A DNA stretch of 10,966 bases from Acidobacteriota bacterium (GCA_028873155.1 JAGWML010000093.1:1-10966), one strand, 5' to 3'; shown: positions 1-6,935, numbered from the stretch's first letter. Notes: generated by a model from the letters alone, not told the origin. Numbers and translations: made by a program.

Positions 1-1
1 G

Positions 2-1141
2 ATCCTGCGGACGCTTCGGACCAGCGACGCTGGGTTCGACGGTTGCGAGGTCGAGTTCCAGTGTCTGGGTGTACTCGGCCTCGGACGAGCTGGCCGTGTG
101 GAAGAGTCCCTGCTCTTTGTAGTACGCCTCAACCAGATTGATCTGTTCATCGCTGCGGCCGGTCAGGCGCAGGTAGCGCAGCGTCTCGGCGTCCACCGGG
201 AAGATGCCGCAAGTTGCGCCGTACTCGGGCGCCATGTTGCTGATGGTGGCGCGATCGGCCAGGGGCAGCTCGGCGATGCCGGGGCCGTAAAACTCGACGA
301 ACTTGCCGACAACGCCGAGCTTGCGCAGGGCCTGGGTGACGGTTAAGACAAGGTCGGTGGCCGTCGCGCCCTCGCGCAGCTTGCCGGTGAGCTTGTAGCC
401 AACCACCTGCGGCACCAGCATGGAGACGGCCTGGCCCAGCATGGCGGCCTCGGCCTCGATGCCACCCACGCCCCAGCCCAGCACGCCCAGACCGTTGATC
501 ATGGTTGTGTGCGAGTCGGTGCCGACCAGCGTGTCAGGGTACGCCACGGTCTCGCCATTCGACTCCGCAGTGAAGACCACGCGGGCGAGGTATTCAAGAT
601 TGACCTGGTGGCAGATGCCCATGCCCGGCGGCACGGCGCTGAAGTTGCGAAAGGCCGTCTGGCCCCATTTGAGAAAGGCGTAGCGCTCGCGATTGCGCTG
701 GAACTCAAGCAGCGAGTTGGCCTCGTAGGCCATCGGCGTGCCAAACTCGTCCACCTGCACGGAGTGGTCGATGACCAGTTCGGCGGGAATGAGCGGATTG
801 ACGCGGTTCGGGTCGCCGCCCAGAGTCTTGATGGCGTCGCGCATCGCGCCAAGGTCCACCACCGCGGGCACGCCGGTAAAGTCCTGCATGAGCACGCGCG
901 CAGGCATGTAGGCAATCTCGCGGCTGGGTTCGGCCTTCGCGTCCCACTTTGCAAGGAACTCGATGTCGGAGGCGGTGACGTTCACGCCATCCTCGCGGCG
1001 CAGCAGGTTTTCCAGCAAAATCTTGAGGCTGAAGGGCAACCGGCTCAGGTTGAAGCCGCGCTCGGCGAGCGCCGGCAGGCGGAAGATCGTGTACGACTTG
1101 TTGCCCGATTTCAGAGTGGCACGACTCTTGAAGCTATTCAT
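2..1141 (-). CDS. acnA: Aconitate hydratase, AcnA type (5' part, cut by left edge)
   Basis: Aconitase interconverts citrate and isocitrate through cis-aconitate in the TCA cycle, in the cytoplasm, using a [4Fe-4S] cluster. The first 380 codons are in the window, about 43% of the usual ~890-residue AcnA/IRP1-type protein. The start is the ATG at 1139-1141 (MNSFKSRATLKSG), with a Shine-Dalgarno AGAAAGG six bases upstream. Family signatures seen in order are LLENLLRREDG near residue 45, the DHSVQVDEFG segment, GTDSHTTMINGLG (D209, S210, H211), the glycine-rich GWGVGGIEAEA after it, and GPKRPQD at the window edge. The three cluster cysteines and the C-terminal swivel domain lie beyond the left edge and cannot be judged. 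It is divergent from the exported hydrolase gene, so it has its own promoter. AcnA rather than AcnB is clear from the motif order. Identification is near certain. Confidence 0.97.
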   Translation of the reverse strand, partial: MNSFKSRATLKSGNKSYTIFRLPALAERGFNLSRLPFSLKILLENLLRREDGVNVTASDIEFLAKWDAKAEPSREIAYMPARVLMQDFTGVPAVVDLGAMRDAIKTLGGDPNRVNPLIPAELVIDHSVQVDEFGTPMAYEANSLLEFQRNRERYAFLKWGQTAFRNFSAVPPGMGICHQVNLEYLARVVFTAESNGETVAYPDTLVGTDSHTTMINGLGVLGWGVGGIEAEAAMLGQAVSMLVPQVVGYKLTGKLREGATATDLVLTVTQALRKLGVVGKFVEFYGPGIAELPLADRATISNMAPEYGATCGIFPVDAETLRYLRLTGRSDEQINLVEAYYKEQGLFHTASSSEAEYTQTLELDLATVEPSVAGPKRPQD

Positions 1142-1147
1142 TGGGGA

Positions 1148-1154
1148 CCTTTCT
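1148..1154 (-). promoter_or_regulatory. Ribosome-binding site of acnA
   Basis: Read leftward, AGAAAGG lies six bases before the ATG at 1139-1141. The spacing fixes the acnA start. Confidence 0.6.
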
Positions 1155-1288
1155 ATCCGCGCACGGGCGGATGGGCTCTGAGACGCGAAAGTACCTGGAA
1201 TTTGGCCCGCGAAAACTCCTCTGGCCGGCATTGGGCACAGCACAGAAGCAGAAGTGCAACGGTACCAGATTACTCAGCGCGCGGGTCA

Positions 1289-1307
1289 GCGTCCACGGTC
1301 GGGACGC
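1289..1307. repeat. Short inverted repeat in the acnA upstream region
   Basis: The arms gcgtcc (1289-1294) and ggacgc (1302-1307) are perfectly complementary around a seven-base loop. It could be a hairpin in the acnA leader or a protein-binding dyad. In GC-rich DNA a 6-bp stem can arise by chance. Confidence 0.35.
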
Positions 1308-1474
1308 CCGCGGCGAAAGCGCTTGAGCGGTGGCGATGCCGGATTGGCAGGGTGGCTGCGCATTGCGTTCGCCCCCTATTCTAACGCGCATCCTCGTGAC
1401 TTTGGAACGACGGATGAGGCCTGTGCAACGCCTTGCGCTATGCGGGCGCGGGCCACATGACTGACGCGGAGAGT

Positions 1475-1503
1475 TTGCCTTGCGGTAATGGCTCGGGTAT
1501 CCT
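1475..1503 (+). promoter_or_regulatory. Candidate sigma-70-type promoter of the exported hydrolase
   Basis: TTGCCT (1475-1480, 4 of 6 with TTGACA) is followed after exactly 17 bases by TATCCT (1498-1503, 4 of 6 with TATAAT). Transcription would begin near 1510, downstream of the ATG at 1488 and just before the GGAGG/GTG start at 1530. It is therefore consistent with the shorter gene start. Confidence 0.4.
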
Positions 1504-1518
1504 CAGGGCGAGAAATCC

Positions 1519-1523
1519 GGAGG
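1519..1523 (+). promoter_or_regulatory. Ribosome-binding site deciding the hydrolase start
   Basis: GGAGG lies six bases before the in-frame GTG at 1530-1532. The upstream in-frame ATG at 1488 has no comparable site. This favours GTG 1530 and places the hydrophobic signal peptide right at the N-terminus. Confidence 0.65.
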
Positions 1524-1529
1524 TCGTGC

Positions 1530-2630
1530 GTGCCCTTCCGTACCACTCTGATTGCGGCGGTCCTGCTGCTTTGCCGGCTGAGCACTCCCAGCCAGACTCC
1601 CACTTCCCCTCCATCCCATGTGTGGCCTGCTGTGGACGGCACGGTTGTGCTCGATGATTTTCGCTTCGGTACGGGCGAAACACTGCCGCACCTGAAGCTG
1701 CACTACCTGACACTGGGCACTCCGCACCGTAATCCTGCCGGCCAAACCGATAACGCCATCCTGCTGCTGCACGGCACGGGAGGCAGTGCGCACTCGCTTT
1801 TGAATCCCCTCTTTTCCAATGTTCTGTTTGTTCCCGGCGGCGTTCTCGATATTCAGAAGTACTTCATCATACTGCCGGACGACATCGGGCACGGGCAGAG
1901 CTCGAAGCCCTCCGATGGCCTTCATATGCGCTTTCCGGCTTATGACTACGACGACATGGTGCGCAGCCAGCGTCTCATGCTGGACGCCATGCACGTCGAT
2001 CATCTGCGCTTTGTTCTTGGCACGTCGATGGGTTGCATGCAGACTTTTGTGTGGGGTGAGACCTATCCCGGTTTTGCGGACGCGCTGGCTCCCTTTGCCT
2101 GCCTTCCGGTGGAGCTTGCCGGGCGCAACCGGATGATGCGCTACATGGCGATCCAGGCCATCCAGCTTGACCCTGCATGGATGGAAGGTGAGTACAAGAC
2201 TCAACCGCAGCAGGGCCTGCGCACGGCCAACGAAATCATTCTCATCATGGGTTCGAGCCCGCTGCAGATGCAGAAGAACGCACCGACGAGGGAACTCGCC
2301 GAGCAGTACGTTGATCGCTTTCTTAAAGCGCGGATGGCAAGCACCGATGCAAACGACTTTCTCTACTACATCAACGCCAGCCGTAACTACAACCCGGAGC
2401 CGCGCCTGGAGCGCATCACCGCGCCGGTTCTCTGGATCAACTCCGCCGATGATTTCATCAACCCGCCGGAGCTCGGCATCGCGCAGCAGATGGTGAAGCG
2501 CATGCCCCACGCGCGCTTTATCCTGCTGCCCATCACGGAGCAGACAGTGGGGCATGGCACGCATACAAAAGCCGCGGTTTGGAAGGACGATCTGGCAGAG
2601 TTCATGCGCGAGACCGAGCCAAAGCCGTGA
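1530..2630 (+). CDS. Exported alpha/beta hydrolase, MetX (homoserine O-acetyltransferase)-like
   Basis: An alpha/beta-hydrolase of the homoserine acetyltransferase superfamily, 366 residues from the GTG start (380 from ATG 1488). From GTG the N-terminus is MPFRTTLIAAVLLLC, a short basic head and a hydrophobic core, so a Sec signal peptide. The cysteine does not sit in a good lipobox. Numbered from the GTG start, the oxyanion region is LLLHGTGGS (residues 78-86), the nucleophile elbow is GTSMG with Ser166, the acid is probably Asp308 in DDFINPPE, and the base His342 in VGHGTH. DDFINPPE resembles the D-W-L-F-P-P segment of MetX, which supports the family. Export argues against a role in cytoplasmic methionine synthesis. 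It may be a periplasmic esterase, amidase or acyltransferase of unknown substrate. It stands alone, divergent from acnA and convergent with the ClC gene. Family assignment is firm; substrate is unknown. Confidence 0.85.
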   Translation: MPFRTTLIAAVLLLCRLSTPSQTPTSPPSHVWPAVDGTVVLDDFRFGTGETLPHLKLHYLTLGTPHRNPAGQTDNAILLLHGTGGSAHSLLNPLFSNVLFVPGGVLDIQKYFIILPDDIGHGQSSKPSDGLHMRFPAYDYDDMVRSQRLMLDAMHVDHLRFVLGTSMGCMQTFVWGETYPGFADALAPFACLPVELAGRNRMMRYMAIQAIQLDPAWMEGEYKTQPQQGLRTANEIILIMGSSPLQMQKNAPTRELAEQYVDRFLKARMASTDANDFLYYINASRNYNPEPRLERITAPVLWINSADDFINPPELGIAQQMVKRMPHARFILLPITEQTVGHGTHTKAAVWKDDLAEFMRETEPKP

Positions 2631-2637
2631 AGCGGAT

Positions 2638-2660
2638 GCAGGCTTGGCCGCGATGCCTGC
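2638..2660. terminator. Possible bidirectional terminator hairpin
   Basis: A perfect 6-bp inverted repeat, gcaggc (2638-2643) and gcctgc (2655-2660) around an 11-base loop, sits in the 50-base gap between the convergent hydrolase and ClC genes. There is no T-tract on either side, so it is a weak intrinsic-terminator candidate supported mainly by position. Confidence 0.3.
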
Positions 2661-2680
2661 GCAATGAAGGAGAGAGCTGA

Positions 2681-4456
2681 CTACGCGCCGAGGTCCCGAT
2701 AACGGTCCAGCACATCGCGCTCTGAGATGACCCCTTCGAGCTTGCGGACGTTGGCCCGATTGACGACGGGCACCACCGGCCAGCGGTTCACATAGCGCAG
2801 GACCGTATCCAGAGGCTGGTCAGGATGCACGTAGGGTACCTGCTCTTCGCCGAGCAGCGTACCGAGTGCGTGGCTTCCCATTCCCTCCTGCGCCAGCATC
2901 TGGGCCCGCTCGCGTGTCAGGCAGGCCCACGCGGCCCCGGGCAGGCGCACCATGAGGCATGACGCCATGCTGCCTTCAAAGGCAAGGATGGCTCTGTCGA
3001 GCGGGTCGTCGGCCTCGAGCACCGGGCCGGGCGGCGGCTGCAGCGCGTCTTCCACGTGCAGCACATCTTCTTCCCGCAACTCCTCCATCGAAGGCAGGTC
3101 AAGACCATCCTGGCGGCTGAGCATGTCAAAGATGGGCGTGGGCTGCAGCGCGCGCGAGATGACGTACGCGAAGGTGTTGGCTACGATGACGGGCACGATG
3201 ATTGTGTAGTTGCCGCTGACTTCAAGCACCATGAAGACGGAAGTCATGGGAGCGCGCAGGAAACCCGCAAACAGCACGCCCATGCCAACCAGCGCGTAGG
3301 TCCCCGCTGTGTACTGGAAATGAGGCAGCAGTGCGTGCTCCGCGCCGCCCACCGCAGCGCCCAGCATGGCACCGATGAACAGCGTGGGGGCAAACATGCC
3401 GCCGGGTGTCCCGCTGACAAACGAAAGCAGGGTGGCGATGATCTTCAGCGCTGCGAGAATCGCCAGGAATTGCCAGGTGAACTGGCCGTGCATCGCCTCG
3501 TCCATGTATTCGTAACCTGCGCCCATCACCTGCGGCGCGCCCAGCATGGCGATGACCCCAATCAGCAGTCCTGCAACGGCGGGCTGGAAATACTGCGTCC
3601 ATTGAGGCATGTTGCGGCAGCGCGGACGCAGCGCACTGATGCCGCTCGAAAATGCAATGGATGCGAAGCCGCCAATGATGCCGAGGATGGCATAGGCGAT
3701 CAATTCGGAGGGGCGGCGCAGCTCGACGGGCGGGATTCGGAAGAGCGACTCCGAACCGAGAAAGCTGCGCATCACCACCACGCTGGAGACCGCGGAAAGC
3801 ACCACCGAGCCGAGAATGCCCGCGGTCCAGCGCCCAATCACCTCCTCAATCACAAACAACACGGCGGAGATGGGCGCGTTGAAGGCTGCAGCCAGACCTG
3901 CTGCGGCGCCGATCGGAGCCAGCAGGCGCATGCGGTCGCGCGAGAGCTTCATGCGGCGTCCGATGGCGGAGGCCAGCGTAGCGCCAATCTGCAGGGATGG
4001 ATCTTCAGGGCCGAGCGAGTGGCCTGCTCCAATGGCGACCGATGCGGCGATGAACTTCCCGATGGCGGTCTTGAAGGGGATGTAACCGTCGAAGATGTAC
4101 AGCGCAGCCTTGGTCTGGTTGACGCCGCTGCCGCGCGCCGTGGGAAAAACGTGAATCGTGAGAATCGCGATAGCAAGTCCGGCAAGAGACGGCGCCAACA
4201 AAAGACGAACCGTCGAAAGCTCCGCGCCCGAACCGAGCAGGTAGATGCGGCTCCAGTCGATCGCAAAGCGAAAGCAAACCACGGCCAGGCCGGAGAAGAC
4301 GCCGATGAAAACCGAAAGCACGAGAAAGAAGCGCTCTTCACGAAAGACCGAGTGCAAGATGCTTCCTGGCGTGAGGCCTGCCAAAGACGCGGGTTTGATT
4401 GCGGCAATGTCTTGCACCACGTTCGAAGATGCATTCGGGGCGTTCAGCGAGTCCAA
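2681..4456 (-). CDS. ClC-family chloride channel/antiporter with C-terminal CBS pair
   Basis: A ClC anion transporter, 591 residues from the TTG at 4456. The family sequence signatures are in the right order (numbering from this start): GSG (109-111) in GSGVNQTKA, the gating-glutamate segment LGPEDPSLQ with Glu151, VIEE with the second glutamate (205) matching the internal proton glutamate of E. coli ClcA, and the pore motif GTPGGMFAPTLFIG (about 349-362). About 130 C-terminal residues form a CBS pair ending in LEGVISERDVLDRY, a likely nucleotide-sensing regulatory module. Retention of both glutamates suggests Cl-/H+ antiport rather than a channel. The serine in GSG suggests chloride over nitrate. 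The filter loop reads GPEDP instead of the common GREGP. It is the last gene of the leftward unit, one base after the TPR gene stop. A longer start, TTG at 4483, has no ribosome-binding site. Confidence 0.93.
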   Translation of the reverse strand: MDSLNAPNASSNVVQDIAAIKPASLAGLTPGSILHSVFREERFFLVLSVFIGVFSGLAVVCFRFAIDWSRIYLLGSGAELSTVRLLLAPSLAGLAIAILTIHVFPTARGSGVNQTKAALYIFDGYIPFKTAIGKFIAASVAIGAGHSLGPEDPSLQIGATLASAIGRRMKLSRDRMRLLAPIGAAAGLAAAFNAPISAVLFVIEEVIGRWTAGILGSVVLSAVSSVVVMRSFLGSESLFRIPPVELRRPSELIAYAILGIIGGFASIAFSSGISALRPRCRNMPQWTQYFQPAVAGLLIGVIAMLGAPQVMGAGYEYMDEAMHGQFTWQFLAILAALKIIATLLSFVSGTPGGMFAPTLFIGAMLGAAVGGAEHALLPHFQYTAGTYALVGMGVLFAGFLRAPMTSVFMVLEVSGNYTIIVPVIVANTFAYVISRALQPTPIFDMLSRQDGLDLPSMEELREEDVLHVEDALQPPPGPVLEADDPLDRAILAFEGSMASCLMVRLPGAAWACLTRERAQMLAQEGMGSHALGTLLGEEQVPYVHPDQPLDTVLRYVNRWPVVPVVNRANVRKLEGVISERDVLDRYRDLGA

Positions 4457-4457
4457 G

Positions 4458-5606
4458 TCAGTTCCCCTCGTGGAGTTTTGCAATCAGAAGCAAGGCCGAG
4501 TCGGTCGCGGTCGGCGTGCCACACCACTCTCTCGCCTGACGCTCGATGGTGAACACAAGGTCCATCGACGTGTTGACGAGGTCAGGATCGCGGCGCAATC
4601 CGCCCTCGGTGATTTGCGGCATGAGTTTGGCCCACTGAGCGGCCAGATCCTGCCCTGAGATTCCAGTAGCCGCATAGGTTGCTGCAACGGGACAGGCTTT
4701 CAATTGAGCGCCAGCCGCAGCAAAGGCAGCCATGACATTGCGATTGCGAGTCGCAACCCGGATCTGCGGACGGAAGGGATCCATTTGCAGGACAAGCCGG
4801 GCAATCTTGAGCCGGTCGTTGCTGATGTAGTCGCCCGGTCTCAGGCTGACGGCCTCCTGCAGGTAGTGCTCTGCTACGGCATAACGGCCCAGGTCGTAGG
4901 CGGCGGTCCCAGCTCCGGCGAGTGCTGCGGCTTCATGCGGGCTTGCGGAAAGGCTGCGGCGGTAAGCGGCCAGAGCATGCTCGTTGTCCTGGATGCGCAG
5001 AAACAGGTCGCCGAGACGGACCTGCTGCGAGGGGTCATCGCCGATATAGGCTGCGAGCGAGATCAGTTCCGACTGAGCCTGGGTCGAGGCATGGATCTGA
5101 AGCAGGTAATCAACAAGCTCAAAGCGGGCTTCCCGGGCCTCACTATCCTGTCCCGCGGGCCAGTTGGCGTATATCGCGTTGTGGTAATAGCGCAGCGCCT
5201 GGTCGGTCTGGCCTCGTTGTGCGGCGATGCGCGCCAGTTCGACATTGACGACGCCATTTTCAGGACGCCGTCCCCAGAGATTGATGAGATAGGTGTAGGC
5301 CTCGTCGTCGCGATTGAGCCCCATCAGCGCTTGCGCCAGGCCAAGGCGGAAGTCGAAATCATCGCGGGAATACAGCAGCGCGGCGCGAAACTCCGGAACT
5401 GCGGAGGCATAGCGGCCTGCGCCCAGGTCCGAGCGCCCGCGCGTCGACCATCGTTCGGCCAGGGCGTCCTGTTGCGCATGAAACATGCGCGAAAGCCCCG
5501 TCACAAACAGAAACGACAGTGCCGCCGCCAACGTGAGCACCGCAAGCATCACGGGCTCACGCCGCAGAACCTGCGAAAAATCTAGCTTGTACGACTGGCT
5601 GGTCAT
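4458..5606 (-). CDS. Membrane-anchored TPR-repeat protein
   Basis: A 382-residue protein from the ATG at 5606. A short cytoplasmic head (MTSQSYKLDFSQVLRREP) is followed by one transmembrane segment (about residues 19-39, VMLAVLTLAAALSFLFVTGL), so the bulk probably lies in the periplasm. Two blocks of tetratricopeptide helices follow: residues about 50-150 (tell-tale GRYASAVPEFRAAL, GQTDQALRYYHNAIY) and about 195-260 (NEHALAAYRRSLSASP, GRYAVAEHYLQEAVSLRP). TPRs bind proteins, so it is probably a scaffold. No catalytic motif was seen. The C-terminal ~120 residues contain a CPVAATYA stretch and are not recognised. It lies between the TonB-like gene and the ClC gene on the same strand. The start is uncertain: the reading frame stays open to a GTG at 5681, six bases after the TonB-like stop, but neither start has a strong ribosome-binding site. 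The ATG gives a normal anchor. Confidence 0.8.
   Translation of the reverse strand: MTSQSYKLDFSQVLRREPVMLAVLTLAAALSFLFVTGLSRMFHAQQDALAERWSTRGRSDLGAGRYASAVPEFRAALLYSRDDFDFRLGLAQALMGLNRDDEAYTYLINLWGRRPENGVVNVELARIAAQRGQTDQALRYYHNAIYANWPAGQDSEAREARFELVDYLLQIHASTQAQSELISLAAYIGDDPSQQVRLGDLFLRIQDNEHALAAYRRSLSASPHEAAALAGAGTAAYDLGRYAVAEHYLQEAVSLRPGDYISNDRLKIARLVLQMDPFRPQIRVATRNRNVMAAFAAAGAQLKACPVAATYAATGISGQDLAAQWAKLMPQITEGGLRRDPDLVNTSMDLVFTIERQAREWCGTPTATDSALLLIAKLHEGN
4464..4469 (-). promoter_or_regulatory. Ribosome-binding site of the ClC gene, inside the TPR gene end
   Basis: Read leftward, GAGGGG encodes the Glu-Gly codons near the end of the TPR protein and lies seven bases before the TTG at 4454-4456. 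The TPR stop TGA (4458-4460) is one base from that TTG. The arrangement implies translational coupling and decides the ClC start. Confidence 0.6.
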
Positions 5607-5687
5607 TCTGCCGCTGGATGCCCTCGGGCGGGAAGCCCAGTGCGTTCCATGATAGCGCGTCAACTGCAACGTGAAGTGCACCTGAAG

Positions 5688-6779
5688 CTATCGGGGGGGC
5701 TGCATATTGTAGAGAAACACTGCCCTTAGCTCCAGATATGGACCGTGGAACTCACGCGGCAGCGGCGGGTAGTTCGATCCCGTGATCGCACCCCACGCTG
5801 CCCGGTCCAGTCCTGTATCGCCCGAACGGCCCTCCAGCACCATGCTGCCGTCCATGACGCGGCCATTGGGCAGCACCTTAAAGCGGACGACGACGGCGCC
5901 GGACTTGAGAATCGGCGGATTGACCTCGTCGGGAATGAGCGGGTCCCAGGTGCGTTCGGTTTCGCGGTGCCAGCGCATCAGCCAGGAGTTGAAGTCAACC
6001 CCTTGCGTGTCGGAGAGCACCTCGACGCCGCCGGAACCCGCGCCGGGATGCATGCTCAGGCCGCCGCCGGAGGGCAAATTATTGCCGCTGGAGCCGCGAT
6101 TCTGCGCTGCGCCGCGCATAGCCTGGCGCAACTGGTCCGCGGGATTGTCGGACTGCATGGCAAAATTGGGCCGCGCCGGAACCGCCTGCGGCTTGGGCGC
6201 GCTGATCTCCGACTGAGACTGCTGGCTGGGCGGAACAGGCGGCGCAACCTGCGGCTGTGTTTCGACCTTGGGCTGCTCGGCAGGCGGCGGTGGCGGAGCA
6301 GTCTCCGGCTTATTCATCTCCGCCAGCGTCTGCTTGTCGATCTGCGGCTTTTTCTCGGGGACCGGTTTGACCTTCACCTTCGGCTGGAGCTGCCGCAGGG
6401 CATCCGGGGGCAAGTCAAGGTAGCTCAGGTCTTTACGCTGCTTGATGGCGTCAAATGGGTCGATGACCGGTGGGACTCGAAACACGTATTTAGGAATCCA
6501 CGTAATCGCGGACAGCAGAAGAATGTGGATGAGGATGGCCAGCCAGATGCCTTCGCGCAGACGGGACCAGCGCCGCTCGTCTTCGAGCTCGCTGATCATC
6601 TCCAGTAGCTCGTGCGTGTCGTAGTCCACCCAGCGGGAAGTGGAGCGAGTCGCAGGAGTGGCTTCTGCCTCGAGCGGTTCTTCCGCTGTGGCAGTGGCGG
6701 CCACAGCCTCTGCTGCTTCGCCAGCGCCGGTAGGCTCGTTCGGCTCGTTCACTGGAGTGGGTGTTTCGCTGGTGGGCAT
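5688..6779 (-). CDS. TonB/TolA-like energy-transducer family protein
   Basis: A 363-residue single-pass inner-membrane protein built like TonB/TolA. Residues 1-75 are an acidic, Ala/Glu/Pro-rich cytoplasmic head, much longer than the short head of classical TonB. A transmembrane helix follows at about 78-96 (IWLAILIHILLLSAITWIP). Residues 130-205 are a Pro/Lys/Gln-rich linker with a run of prolines that could span the periplasm, and 225-255 are Gly/Ser/Asn-rich. Residues 262-360 resemble a TonB C-terminal domain: GAVVVRFKVLPNGRVMDGSMV, then LDRAAWGAITGSNYPPLP, and a final strand ELRAVFLYN. TonB proteins pass proton-motive-force energy from ExbBD to outer-membrane transporters. No exbB/exbD is in the window, so partner and cargo are unknown. 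It is probably the first gene of the TonB-like/TPR/ClC unit. Its ATG has no clear ribosome-binding site, while a strong one lies 40 bases upstream in another frame. Confidence 0.85.
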   Translation of the reverse strand: MPTSETPTPVNEPNEPTGAGEAAEAVAATATAEEPLEAEATPATRSTSRWVDYDTHELLEMISELEDERRWSRLREGIWLAILIHILLLSAITWIPKYVFRVPPVIDPFDAIKQRKDLSYLDLPPDALRQLQPKVKVKPVPEKKPQIDKQTLAEMNKPETAPPPPPAEQPKVETQPQVAPPVPPSQQSQSEISAPKPQAVPARPNFAMQSDNPADQLRQAMRGAAQNRGSSGNNLPSGGGLSMHPGAGSGGVEVLSDTQGVDFNSWLMRWHRETERTWDPLIPDEVNPPILKSGAVVVRFKVLPNGRVMDGSMVLEGRSGDTGLDRAAWGAITGSNYPPLPREFHGPYLELRAVFLYNMQPPR

Positions 6780-6825
6780 GCTTCGGGCTGGAGCGGCCAG
6801 CGCACAGGCGCAGCTCCATTATGGA

Positions 6826-6835
6826 TCCTTCCTCT
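6826..6835 (-). promoter_or_regulatory. Strong ribosome-binding site upstream of the TonB-like gene, out of frame
   Basis: Read leftward, AGAGGAAGGA is followed after six bases by ATG at 6817-6819. That ATG is 40 bases before the TonB-like ATG at 6779 and so is not in its frame. The frame of the TonB-like gene is closed by a TAA just before this point. The element may be a leader start, a coupling device, or the true start if one base is wrong in the sequence. Confidence 0.45.
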
Positions 6836-6927
6836 TTATTCTCTCATTCCCGGCGAAACAGGCAACTCAATCCTGAATCATAGGTGGAACGTACAATAAT
6901 TCTTTTGGAATGGACGGATTGGACGAC

Positions 6928-6935
6928 GGAAAGGA
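6928..6935 (+). promoter_or_regulatory. Ribosome-binding site of the VTT-domain gene
   Basis: GGAAAGGA lies six bases before a TTG at 6942-6944. It favours this unusual start over the in-frame ATG at 6966, which has no such site. Confidence 0.55.

Larger units (their letters stand above)
1142..1529. other. Divergent intergenic region between acnA and the exported hydrolase
   Basis: This 388-base stretch has no convincing gene. The overlapping reading frames are short, low in family-like content and mutually antisense. It holds the acnA ribosome-binding site at the left and the hydrolase promoter and ribosome-binding site at the right. For acnA, a -10-like TAGAAT read leftward at 1378-1383 is the best candidate, without a good -35. 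If used, it would give a leader of roughly 230 bases. A perfect 6-bp inverted repeat (gcgtcc/ggacgc, seven-base loop) at 1289-1307 falls inside that leader. I recognise no known riboswitch in it. Confidence 0.5.

Noticed and set aside
509..1384. A 291-codon + strand frame across acnA and its upstream region
   Set aside because: Antisense of acnA running into the intergenic DNA. acnA motifs are unambiguous on the - strand.
1503..2564. A 353-codon frame on the - strand opposite the exported hydrolase
   Set aside because: Antisense shadow. The + strand has a full hydrolase triad and signal peptide; this frame has low-complexity His/Arg-rich sequence.
3056..4552. A 498-codon open frame on the + strand opposite the ClC gene
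   Set aside because: It is a mirror of the ClC coding strand in GC-rich DNA. Its translation is rich in His, Arg, Gln and Asn, has no family motif and no ribosome-binding site, whereas the opposite strand carries complete ClC motifs.
5607..5681. Longer start (GTG at 5681) for the TPR gene
   Set aside because: The extra 25 residues are not hydrophobic or family-like and the GTG lacks a Shine-Dalgarno. It remains possible because it sits six bases after the TonB-like stop, so it is noted as an alternative only.
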